Shown here in pieces: positions 6,809 through 13,515 of a stretch of 13,843 nt of DNA. Under the pieces are notes generated by a model. The model was not told the DNA's origin and did not search any database. It worked only from the letters and a program-made list of their open reading frames with translations. Source of the stretch: Longivirga sp036510975. Its GTDB lineage: Bacteria > Actinomycetota > Actinomycetes > S36-B12 > CAIYMF01. The position numbers and the translations under genes are program-made. The DNA lies in the NCBI GenBank assembly GCA_036510975.1, contig DATCCY010000101.1, positions 1-13,843 on the forward strand. Direction: 5' to 3'. The first letter of the stretch is position 1. Each line of letters opens with the position of its first letter.

Positions 6809-7915
6809 ATGTCCACCACGACCATCCCACGCACGACCTGCGCAGCGCCGCGCACCGCCGCCGAGATCGCGGCGATCCAGGAGAACCCCGGGTTCGGCAA
6901 GTACTTCACCGATCACATGGTGACGATCCGATGGACCGAGGACGCCGGCTGGCATGACGCAGCACTCGTGCCGTACGCGCCGATCCCGTTCGACCCCGCG
7001 ACCAACGTCCTGCACTACGGGCAGGCGATCTTCGAGGGACTCAAGGCCTACCGCCAGGCCGACGGGTCGATCGCGACGTTCCGACCCGAGGCCAACGCCC
7101 GACGCTTCCAGCGCTCGGCCGTGCGCCTCGCGATGCCGGAGCTGCCGGAGGAGCTTTTCCTCGCCTCGATAGAGGCGCTCGTCGACCAGGACCAGGCCTA
7201 CGTCCCCTCCGACCCGGAGGAGTCGCTCTACCTCCGCCCGTTCATGTTCTCCATGGAGGTCGGGCTCGGCGTCCGGCCGGCCAACGAGTACCTCTACGTC
7301 CTCATCGCCTCGCCCGTCGGTGCCTACTTCAAGGGCGGCGTGCGCCCCGTGTCGGTGTGGCTGTCGACGGAGTACGTGCGCGCGGCACCGGGTGGCACCG
7401 GCGAGGCCAAGTTCGCGGGCAACTATGCCGCGTCCCTCATCGCGCAGGCCCAGGCCGCGGAGCAGGGCTGCGACCAGGTGGTGTGGCTCGACGCCCACGA
7501 GCACCGCTGGGTCGAGGAGATGGGCGGGATGAACCTCTTCTTCGTCCACGGGTCCGGCCCGAGCGCCCGCATCGTGACCCCCGAGCTGAGCGGCAGCCTT
7601 CTCGCCGGCGTGACCCGCGACTCGCTCCTGCAGGTGGCCAAGGACCTCGGCTATGGCGCGGAGGAGGGCCGGATCAACATCGACGACTGGCGCGAGGGCA
7701 ACGCCACGGGCGAGATCAGCGAGGTGTTCGCCTGCGGCACTGCTGCCGTGATCACGCCGGTCGGCACGGTGAAGAGCGCCGCGCACTCGTGGACGGTCGG
7801 CGACGGCGGGCCAGGCGAGGTGACGATGCGGCTGCGCGAGGCCCTGCTCGAGATCCAGACCGGTCGCGCCGACGACGTGCACGGCTGGATGCACCCGCTC
7901 GTCGCCGCCCCCTGA
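6809..7915 (+). CDS. ilvE: Branched-chain amino acid aminotransferase
   Basis: Class IV PLP-dependent aminotransferase that makes leucine, isoleucine and valine from their 2-oxo acids using glutamate. The 368 residues match the long actinobacterial IlvE form. Visible motifs are YGQAIFEGLKAYR (70-82), the LYLRPFMF block (140-147), the PLP lysine Lys201 in GGTGEAKFAGNYAASL, Glu237 in VEEMGGMNLFFV (phosphate and ring contact region), and a GVTRDSLL segment for PLP phosphate binding. It sits between leuB and a convergent gene, with which it shares a hairpin that spans both stop codons. The context of leuB, leuA and cimA reinforces the assignment. Confidence 0.96.
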   Translation: MSTTTIPRTTCAAPRTAAEIAAIQENPGFGKYFTDHMVTIRWTEDAGWHDAALVPYAPIPFDPATNVLHYGQAIFEGLKAYRQADGSIATFRPEANARRFQRSAVRLAMPELPEELFLASIEALVDQDQAYVPSDPEESLYLRPFMFSMEVGLGVRPANEYLYVLIASPVGAYFKGGVRPVSVWLSTEYVRAAPGGTGEAKFAGNYAASLIAQAQAAEQGCDQVVWLDAHEHRWVEEMGGMNLFFVHGSGPSARIVTPELSGSLLAGVTRDSLLQVAKDLGYGAEEGRINIDDWREGNATGEISEVFACGTAAVITPVGTVKSAAHSWTVGDGGPGEVTMRLREALLEIQTGRADDVHGWMHPLVAAP

Positions 7916-7939
7916 GCCGCGATGCGCTGAACGCTCAGG
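7911..7939. terminator. Shared bidirectional hairpin between convergent genes
   Basis: cctgagc (7911-7917) and gctcagg (7933-7939) are perfect reverse complements around a 15-nt loop. The ilvE TGA lies in one arm and the stop of the convergent SGNH-like gene in the other, so one structure could end both transcripts. There is no T-run on either side. Confidence 0.5.
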
Positions 7940-9266
7940 TGGCTGCGGGGGTGGACTCGGGCACGGATGTCGTGGGTGGCGTGGCGGCGTTGGACGTCGA
8001 CTCCTGGGCTGCCGGCGTGGTGCTGACCACGGGGTCCGGCGGCGTCGTCGGCGAGTCCGGCGGGGGCACGGAGGTCGTCGGCGCCGGTGGTGCGGGCGCG
8101 GCGCCGGAGGTCGTCGGAGCCACGGACGGGGTGCGCGACGTCGACGACGCGCTGCCGGAGGTCGACGGTGAGGCGCTGGTCGACGTCGTCGGCGTACCGC
8201 GGCCGGTGGCCGAGGAGCTCGACCGGCTTCCCGACGGGGGTCGGTACTGCCCCGAGACGGGCCCCCAGAAGGCGCTCTGCGGGAGGACCTCGCGCCGGGC
8301 CCGCGGTGCGGCGGGGTCGAGGGCGCTGCACCCCTGCGCCGCCTGCGCGAATGCCTCGGCCCGACCCTGCGAGCCGGCCTCGTTCGGGTGGATGCCGTCG
8401 CCGGACATCCACTCGGGGTGGGCCTCGACGAGCTGCGACCAACGCAGGACGCGCACGTTCGCGCGTCCGGACGTCGCACGGTCCAGCGCCGCGTTCATCG
8501 CCGTCTGCGAGTCGCCGATGCGGTCGGGGCGCACGATGTCGACCCACACCACGCAGCGCCGGGGTCCGAGGGAGTCGAGCATCCGGCGGGCGGACTCCTC
8601 GAGCACGTTGGCCACAGGGTCGTTGGTGCCCGAGCTGACGATGACGACCGGCGGCACGGCTCCCACGGAGTCGAGCTGCTTCTCCGTGGCGGGCGTGGAC
8701 CGACCCACCTCCGCCTGATAGGACACGTAACGGTCGGGGAGCAGGTCGGCGAGCCAGGGGTAGACGACCAGGCCGAGCGAGTCGCCGAGCACGAGGGTGT
8801 CCTGCGCAGGCGCAAGAGGCGGCGGGACCGCGGTGTCGGTGGCGTCCGCGGGCTCCGAGGCGGCCGGGGTGAGGCCGACCGCGGGTGAGGACGTCACCGC
8901 GGGCGAGGAGGCCGCTCCGGCGCCCGTGACCGACGACCCCGCGGCGCGCTGGAGGGCGACGGCTCCCACGACGCCCAAGACGAGGACACCGGCCGTCACC
9001 GCCGCCACCGCGAGCAGGCCGCGTCGACGCGACTCGGCGGGGACCGCCACGGGTGCCACGTGGTGACCGGGGGCCGACACGGGGTCGCTGGCAGGGCCGG
9101 CGTGCGGGTGCTCCGCGGCGACCCCGTCGGCCGCGGCGACGGCTGCGGCCGCCTGCGCCTCGGTCACGGGAGGCTGGGGTGCGGTGACGTCGTCGGGATG
9201 CACGCCGTCGCGCACCCACGGGGCCTCGAGCCCGTCAGGGGCGCCGGAGGTTCCCGTGTCGTCCAC
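7935..9266 (-). CDS. Membrane-anchored SGNH/GDSL-hydrolase-like protein
   Basis: A 443-residue protein of unknown specific function. The order is an acidic/Ala-Pro-rich N-terminal region (1-80), a basic RRR followed by a single transmembrane helix (about 84-105), an Ala/Ser/Pro linker, an SGNH-like domain (about 157-315), and a low-complexity Ser/Thr/Pro/Ala tail (about 345-443). Catalytic-type motifs are GDSL (161-164, nucleophile Ser163), SGTND (212-216, Asn215) and DGIHP (290-294, with Asp290 and His293). With the positive-inside rule, the catalytic domain and tail should be extracytoplasmic. It may act on an ester such as an O-acetyl group of a cell-envelope polymer, but that is inference. 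The GTG start at 9266 follows a TACCCT -10 box by 6 nt. The frame runs on upstream to 9374, but that part overlaps the cimA leader and looks non-coding. Confidence 0.75.
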   Translation of the reverse strand: MDDTGTSGAPDGLEAPWVRDGVHPDDVTAPQPPVTEAQAAAAVAAADGVAAEHPHAGPASDPVSAPGHHVAPVAVPAESRRRGLLAVAAVTAGVLVLGVVGAVALQRAAGSSVTGAGAASSPAVTSSPAVGLTPAASEPADATDTAVPPPLAPAQDTLVLGDSLGLVVYPWLADLLPDRYVSYQAEVGRSTPATEKQLDSVGAVPPVVIVSSGTNDPVANVLEESARRMLDSLGPRRCVVWVDIVRPDRIGDSQTAMNAALDRATSGRANVRVLRWSQLVEAHPEWMSGDGIHPNEAGSQGRAEAFAQAAQGCSALDPAAPRARREVLPQSAFWGPVSGQYRPPSGSRSSSSATGRGTPTTSTSASPSTSGSASSTSRTPSVAPTTSGAAPAPPAPTTSVPPPDSPTTPPDPVVSTTPAAQESTSNAATPPTTSVPESTPAAT

Positions 9267-9272
9267 CCGAGG

Positions 9273-9278
9273 AGGGTA
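9273..9278 (-). promoter_or_regulatory. -10 element for a leaderless SGNH-like gene
   Basis: TACCCT on the minus strand lies 6 nt before the GTG start chosen for the SGNH-like gene and supports that start. The -35 box is not clear. Confidence 0.5.
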
Positions 9279-9311
9279 CGTCGCGAGCCTGTGGGGTCGC
9301 TGATGTGGTGT

Positions 9312-9327
9312 CCGTCTCGTGAGACGG
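9312..9327. promoter_or_regulatory. 16-bp dyad between the divergent SGNH-like and cimA promoters
   Basis: CCGTCTC and GAGACGG flank a central GT, giving two perfect 7-bp half-sites. The dyad lies just upstream of the putative cimA leader promoter and about 35 bp from the SGNH-like -10 box. Its 2-nt centre disfavours an RNA hairpin and favours a protein-binding site. The binding protein is unknown. Confidence 0.4.
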
Positions 9328-9329
9328 GG

Positions 9330-9359
9330 CTGTCCGCGCACTGGATGGTGTGGCACCCT
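9330..9359 (+). promoter_or_regulatory. Putative promoter of the cimA leader transcript
   Basis: CACCCT (9354-9359) ends 6 nt before the GTG of the leader peptide and resembles the TACCCT of the leuA leader promoter. CTGTCC (9330-9335) is a weak -35 candidate at 18-nt spacing. Confidence 0.4.
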
Positions 9360-9365
9360 GGACGG

Positions 9366-9392
9366 GTGACTCACCTAGTGATCATTACCTAG
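9366..9392 (+). CDS. cimA leader peptide MTHLVIIT
   Basis: Eight codons, GTG ACT CAC CTA GTG ATC ATT ACC, and then TAG. The peptide Met-Thr-His-Leu-Val-Ile-Ile-Thr is rich in exactly the amino acids related to the pathway that CimA starts. The codons include CTA and ATT, which are rare in this GC-rich window and could sharpen ribosome stalling. No Shine-Dalgarno is present; the start lies 6 nt after a -10-like box, so translation would be leaderless. The stop codon directly abuts a strong hairpin, and an intrinsic terminator follows. This is the layout of ilv-type attenuation. No direct evidence of translation is available. Confidence 0.7.
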   Translation: MTHLVIIT

Positions 9393-9420
9393 CGCGTCCG
9401 CGACCCCGTCGCCGACGCGC
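9392..9420 (+). promoter_or_regulatory. First attenuator hairpin after the cimA leader peptide
   Basis: GCGCGTC (9392-9398) pairs with GACGCGC (9414-9420), and GCGAC (9400-9404) pairs with GTCGC (9408-9412). One C-C mismatch and a CCC loop give 12 bp in total. It begins at the last base of the leader stop codon, so a ribosome at the stop would melt it. It probably acts as a pause or anti-antiterminator hairpin. A strong antiterminator was not obvious by eye. Confidence 0.6.
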
Positions 9421-9421
9421 A

Positions 9422-9450
9422 GCCTCTCGCACCCGTGCGGGGGGCTTTTT
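9422..9450 (+). terminator. Intrinsic terminator (attenuator) upstream of cimA
   Basis: The left arm 9422-9431 pairs with 9436-9445 (10 bp including two G-U pairs, loop CCCG). Five T residues (9446-9450) follow immediately. It lies 86 nt before the cimA ATG and after the leader peptide on the same strand. No gene end precedes it, so it is an attenuator rather than an ordinary 3' terminator. The T-run is unusual for this genome's other hairpins. Confidence 0.8.
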
Positions 9451-9494
9451 CGTTGCCCGACACCGCCCGACCGAGCCCGAGCAGACCGATCACA

Positions 9495-9526
9495 CCGACA
9501 GACCGACAGACCGACAGACCGACAGA
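9495..9526 (+). repeat. Four tandem 8-bp repeats in the cimA 5' leader
   Basis: The unit ccgacaga occurs four times without a mismatch at 9495-9502, 9503-9510, 9511-9518 and 9519-9526. It runs into the Shine-Dalgarno GAGGA (9525-9529) of cimA. The unit lacks self-complementarity, so it should be unstructured RNA and could work as a ribosome standby spacer. Copy number could vary between strains. Confidence 0.9.
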
Positions 9527-9535
9527 GGACCTGAG

Positions 9536-11140
9536 ATGACGACCGACGCCTTCCACGTCTACGACACGACGCTGCGCGACGGAGCCCAGCGCGAGGGCAT
9601 CTCGTACTCCGTGACCGACAAGATCGCGGTCGCCCGGCTGCTCGACGAGCTCGGCGTCGGGTTCATCGAGGGCGGCTGGCCCGGGGCGCTGCCGAAGGAC
9701 ACCGAGTTCTTCGAGCGCGCGCGCACCGAGCTCGACCTCAAGCATGCGCAGCTCGTCGCCTTCGGGTCCACCCGCAAGGCCGGTGTCGCGGTGCAGGACG
9801 ACGCCCAGGTCCAGGCACTGCTCGACTCCGGCGCCCCGGTGATCACCCTGGTCGCCAAGTCCGACGTGCGCCACGTGGCCGAGGCGCTGCGCACAACGCC
9901 GGAGGAGAACCTCGCCATGGTGCGCGACACCGTGGCCCACCTCGTCGCGCACGGGCGTCGGGTGTTCGTCGACTGCGAGCACTTCTTCGACGGCTACCAG
10001 CACGACCCGGACTACGGCGTCGCCCTGCTCAAGGTGGCGGCGGAGGCGGGGATGTCCGTCGGCGTCCTGTGCGACACGAACGGGGGAACGCTCCCGAGCC
10101 GCATCGGCGCCGTCGTGGCCGACGTCCTCGAGCGCTCCGGCGTACGCCTGGGCATCCACTGCCAGGACGACACGGCGTGCGCGGTCGCGAACACGATCGC
10201 GGCGGTCGAGTCCGGTGCCACGCACGTGCAGTGCACGGCCAATGGCTACGGCGAGCGCACCGGCAATGCCGACCTGTTCGCCGTCGTGGGCAACCTGGAG
10301 ATGAAGCTCGACATGCGGGTCCTGCCCGAGGGGAGGCTCACCGAGATGGTGCGCGTCTCCCACGCGCTCGCTGACATCGCGAACCTGCCGCCGAACACCC
10401 ACCAGGCCTACGTCGGAGTCTCGGCGTTCGCGCACAAGGCAGGCCTGCACGCGAGCGCCCTGCGGGTCAACGCCGAGCTCTACAATCACATGGACCCCGA
10501 GCTGGTCGGCAACGACATGCGGGTTCTCGTCACCGAGATGGCCGGCCGCGCCTCCGTCGAGCTCAAGGGTCGCGAGCTCGGCATCGACCTGTCGAACGAC
10601 AACGCCGTGCTCGGTCGCGTCGTCGACCGGGTGAAGGACCTCGAGAGCAGCGGCTGGACCTTCGAGGCTGCCGACGCCTCCTTCGAGCTGCTGCTGCGCG
10701 ACGAGATGGCCGGCGAGCGGCGTCGTCACTTCTGGGTCGAGTCCTGGCGCACGATCGTCGAGCAGCGCGAGGACGGCAGCGTGGTGAGCGAGGCGACGGT
10801 GAAGGTGCACGCGGGCGGGGATCGGATCATCTCGACCGGAGAGGGCAACGGCCCGGTCAACGCGCTCGACAACGCGTTGCGCGCCGGGCTCACCACGGCC
10901 TTCCCGGAGCTCGCCCACCTCGAGCTGATCGACTACAAGGTCCGCATCCTCGACGGCGGCAGCGGCACGGACGCGATCACCCGCGTGCTCGTCGGCACCA
11001 CCGACGGCGTGCACGACTGGACCACCGTCGGCGTGCACGAGAACGTCATCGCGGCCTCGTGGCTCGCGCTGGAGGATGCGGTCGCCTACGGCCTCCTCAA
11101 GGCCGGGCGAGCGGCGGAGACCAACGCGCCCACCGACTAG
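9536..11140 (+). CDS. cimA: (R)-citramalate synthase
   Basis: Condenses pyruvate with acetyl-CoA to (R)-citramalate, starting the threonine-independent route to 2-oxobutanoate and isoleucine. The 534 residues have a LeuA-like barrel with DTTLRDGAQREG (10-21, metal ligand Asp15), CDTNGG (179-184), the metal-site segment GIHCQDD (206-212) and ANGYGERTGN (235-244, Asn244). A C-terminal LeuA-type allosteric domain (about 400-520) includes GEGNGPVNAL. The RDGAQREG and GYGERTGNADLF wording separates it from the LeuA of this same window and matches the CimA subfamily. At the metal site His208 is present, but the second His of HxH is Gln210. The ATG follows GAGGA by 6 nt. A leader peptide and terminator precede it. 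A homologous function such as another acyl transferase is possible but less likely in this context. Confidence 0.9.
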   Translation: MTTDAFHVYDTTLRDGAQREGISYSVTDKIAVARLLDELGVGFIEGGWPGALPKDTEFFERARTELDLKHAQLVAFGSTRKAGVAVQDDAQVQALLDSGAPVITLVAKSDVRHVAEALRTTPEENLAMVRDTVAHLVAHGRRVFVDCEHFFDGYQHDPDYGVALLKVAAEAGMSVGVLCDTNGGTLPSRIGAVVADVLERSGVRLGIHCQDDTACAVANTIAAVESGATHVQCTANGYGERTGNADLFAVVGNLEMKLDMRVLPEGRLTEMVRVSHALADIANLPPNTHQAYVGVSAFAHKAGLHASALRVNAELYNHMDPELVGNDMRVLVTEMAGRASVELKGRELGIDLSNDNAVLGRVVDRVKDLESSGWTFEAADASFELLLRDEMAGERRRHFWVESWRTIVEQREDGSVVSEATVKVHAGGDRIISTGEGNGPVNALDNALRAGLTTAFPELAHLELIDYKVRILDGGSGTDAITRVLVGTTDGVHDWTTVGVHENVIAASWLALEDAVAYGLLKAGRAAETNAPTD

Positions 11141-11149
11141 GGTCGGGGT

Positions 11150-11944
11150 GTGAAGATCGCGAGGTTCGCAGGCCCGGACGGCATCGTCTCCTTCGGCGTG
11201 GTCCAGGGCGTCGGCCCCGACGGCGAGGTCGGCGAGGACACCACGGTGACCGCGATCGTCGGGCACCCGTTCGGGTCGTTCGAGGCCCCCGGACCGGCGA
11301 TCCCGTACGCCGACGTCCGGCTGCTGGCACCGGTGCTCCCGAGCAAGATCATCGCGGTGGGCAAGAACTACGCAGCCCACGCGGCCGAGATGGGCGGCGA
11401 GGTCCCCACCGAGCCGATGATCTTCCTCAAGCCCTCGACGTCGGTGATCGGTCCCGGCGACCGCATCGCGCTGCCCGAGCAGTCCGAGCAGGTCGAGCAC
11501 GAGGCCGAGCTCGCGATCGTGATCAGCCGGCTGTGCAGCGAGGTGCCGATCAAGCGCGTGCACGAGGTGATCCTCGGCTACACCTGCGCCAACGACGTCA
11601 CGGCGCGCGACCTGCAGCGGACCGACGGCCAGTGGGGCCGCGCGAAGGGCTTCGACACGTTCTGCCCGCTCGGCCCGTGGATCGAGACCGACGTCGATCC
11701 CGACGACCTCGCGATCTCCTGCCGGGTCAACGGCGACGTCCGGCAGGACTCGCGCACCTCGTTGCTCGTCCGCGGGGCCGAGGAGCTGGTGGCGTGGATC
11801 AGCAACGTCATGACCCTGCTGCCGGGCGACGTGATCCTCACGGGCACCCCGGCGGGCGTCGGCCCGCTCATCGACGGCGACGCCGTCTCCGTCTCCATCA
11901 GCTCCATCGGCACTCTCACGAACCGGGTGACCCTGCGTGACTGA
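11150..11944 (+). CDS. Fumarylacetoacetate hydrolase (FAH) family protein
   Basis: A 264-residue FAH-fold protein. Visible are VGKNYAAHAAEMG (70-82), FLKPSTSVIGPGD (92-104), the divalent-metal ligands Glu118 and Glu120 (HEAEL) plus Asp149 (ANDVTARDLQ), the RAKGFDTFCPLGPW block (164-177) and LTGTPAGVG near the end. Family members hydrolyse or isomerise 2,4-dioxo acids such as acylpyruvates, or decarboxylate oxaloacetate; the substrate here cannot be read from sequence. It starts with GTG 9 nt after the cimA stop and its last 8 bp overlap the gltX start, so the three genes look like one operon. An FAH-family gene beside gltX is also known in Mycobacterium. A metabolite-repair role is possible but speculative. 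Confidence 0.9.
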   Translation: MKIARFAGPDGIVSFGVVQGVGPDGEVGEDTTVTAIVGHPFGSFEAPGPAIPYADVRLLAPVLPSKIIAVGKNYAAHAAEMGGEVPTEPMIFLKPSTSVIGPGDRIALPEQSEQVEHEAELAIVISRLCSEVPIKRVHEVILGYTCANDVTARDLQRTDGQWGRAKGFDTFCPLGPWIETDVDPDDLAISCRVNGDVRQDSRTSLLVRGAEELVAWISNVMTLLPGDVILTGTPAGVGPLIDGDAVSVSISSIGTLTNRVTLRD

Positions 11945-13442
11945 CCTCCCCGCCCCGCTGCCCACCACCGGCTCGTCCCCGATCCGCGTCCGCTTCTGCC
12001 CGTCTCCCACCGGGAACCCGCATGTCGGGATGGTGCGCACGGCGCTGTTCAACTGGGCGTATGCCCGCCACACGGGCGGCACGTTCGTCTTCCGCATCGA
12101 GGACACCGACTCGGCGCGCGACTCCGAGCAGTCCTACGACGACCTCCTCGGCGCGCTGCGCTGGCTCGGCCTGGACTGGGACGAGGGCCCCGAGGTCGGC
12201 GGCCCGCACGAGCCCTACCGCCAGAGCCAGCGTCTCGACCTCTACGCCGACGTGGCCACGAGGCTGCTCGCCGCGGGACTGGCCTACGAGTCCTTCTCCT
12301 CGCCCGACGAGGTCGAGGCGCGTCGCCGGGCCGCCGGGCAGGACCCGAAGCTGGGCTACGACAACAGGGACCGCGACCTGACCGACGCGGAGCGGGCCGC
12401 GTTCCGTGCCGAGGGTCGGCTTCCGGTGCTGCGCCTGCGGATGCCCGACCAGGACTGGGGCTGGGACGACCTCGTCCGCGGTCCGATCGAGTTCAAGAAC
12501 GAGCACGTGCCCGACTACGTCATCGTCCGCGGGAACGGTGAGCCGCTCTACACGCTGGTGAACCCGGTCGACGACGCGCTCATGGGCATCACCCACGTGC
12601 TGCGCGGCGAGGACCTGCTCTCGAGCACGCCGCGCCAGCTCGCGATGTACGCCGCCCTCGCGCAGATCGGCGTCGGCGACGGCACCACGCCGCGCTTCGG
12701 CCACCTGCCCTACGTCATGGGGGAGGGCAACAAGAAGCTCTCCAAGCGGGACCCGCAGAGCTCGCTGAACCTCTACCGCGAGGAGGGCTATCTCCCCGAG
12801 GGCCTGCTCAACTACCTCGCGCTGCTCGGCTGGTCGGCCGGCGACGACCTCGAGTTCTTCTCGCCCACCGAGCTGGCACGGCTCTTCGACCTCGACCGCG
12901 TGCAGCCCAACCCCGCACGCTTCGACTCCAAGAAGTGCATCGCCATCAACGGCGACTGGATCCGGCACATCAGCGCCGAGGACCTCGCCCGGCGCATGAT
13001 CCCCTACCTCGACGCCGTCGGTGCGATCGACGGGGTCCCGACTCCGGCGCAGCAGGCGACGATCGACGCCGCGGTCCCGCTGGTCCAGGAGCGGATGGAG
13101 ACCCTGAAGGCCGGTGCCGAGCAGCTGCTCTTCCTCCTGGTCCCGGACGAGCGGTTCAGGGTCGACCCGGAGGACCGTGAGCGAGTGCTCACAGCGGAGG
13201 CCCGGCCCGCGCTACAGGCTGCCCGCGACGCGCTCGAGGCCCTCGAGCCGTTCGGCCACGTCGAGATCGAGGCGGCGCTGCGCGCCGCGCTCGTCGACGG
13301 CCTCGGCCTCAAGCCCAAGGTCGCGTTCGGCCCCGTGCGGGTGGCCGTGAGCGGCCGTCGTATCTCACCGCCGCTGTTCGAGTCGATCGAGCTGCTCGGC
13401 CGCGAGCGCGCGCTCGGCAGGTTGGCTGCGGCGATCGGCTGA
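11937..13442 (+). CDS. gltX: Glutamyl-tRNA synthetase (probably non-discriminating)
   Basis: Class I aminoacyl-tRNA synthetase that attaches glutamate to tRNA. The 501 residues carry the HIGH-type motif as PSPTGNPHVG (22-31) and the KMSKS-type motif as KLSKR (267-271), then a helical anticodon-binding C-terminal domain. FRIEDTD (52-58) is the typical GluRS block. The region where zinc-binding cysteines sit in some bacterial GluRS reads YESFSS (117-122) and lacks them. Actinobacteria generally lack GlnRS, charge tRNA-Gln with Glu, and amidate it with GatCAB, so this enzyme probably serves both tRNAs that follow it. The GTG start overlaps the FAH gene by 8 bp, suggesting translational coupling. 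Confidence 0.96.
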   Translation: MTDLPAPLPTTGSSPIRVRFCPSPTGNPHVGMVRTALFNWAYARHTGGTFVFRIEDTDSARDSEQSYDDLLGALRWLGLDWDEGPEVGGPHEPYRQSQRLDLYADVATRLLAAGLAYESFSSPDEVEARRRAAGQDPKLGYDNRDRDLTDAERAAFRAEGRLPVLRLRMPDQDWGWDDLVRGPIEFKNEHVPDYVIVRGNGEPLYTLVNPVDDALMGITHVLRGEDLLSSTPRQLAMYAALAQIGVGDGTTPRFGHLPYVMGEGNKKLSKRDPQSSLNLYREEGYLPEGLLNYLALLGWSAGDDLEFFSPTELARLFDLDRVQPNPARFDSKKCIAINGDWIRHISAEDLARRMIPYLDAVGAIDGVPTPAQQATIDAAVPLVQERMETLKAGAEQLLFLLVPDERFRVDPEDRERVLTAEARPALQAARDALEALEPFGHVEIEAALRAALVDGLGLKPKVAFGPVRVAVSGRRISPPLFESIELLGRERALGRLAAAIG

Positions 13443-13450
13443 CGTCCGGT

Positions 13451-13480
13451 TTGGGCGCGACCGCGCGCTCGGGCTATCAT
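13451..13480 (+). promoter_or_regulatory. Promoter of tRNA-Gln
   Basis: TTGGGC (13451-13456) and TATCAT (13475-13480) are separated by 18 nt. The -10 box is one of the best in the window. It would start transcription about 29 nt before the mature tRNA. It lies directly after gltX. Confidence 0.6.
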
Positions 13481-13515
13481 TCTGGGCGTCGTCGTCCCGC
13501 GAGGGTCGAAGGCCT

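Noticed and set aside
9267..9374. N-terminal extension of the SGNH-like protein
   Set aside because: It overlaps the dyad, the promoters and part of the cimA leader. The added residues are His/Arg/Pro-rich and resemble non-coding translation. The GTG at 9266 fits a -10 box.
9495..9526. The repeat cluster as a CRISPR array
   Set aside because: The units are 8 bp and directly contiguous with no spacers, so it is a simple tandem repeat.
9389..12106. A 905-codon open frame on the minus strand across cimA, the FAH gene and gltX
   Set aside because: It is antisense to three well-supported genes. Long antisense frames are expected in GC-rich coding DNA, and its product has the Arg/Val/His/Asp-rich composition of such a shadow with no recognisable domain.
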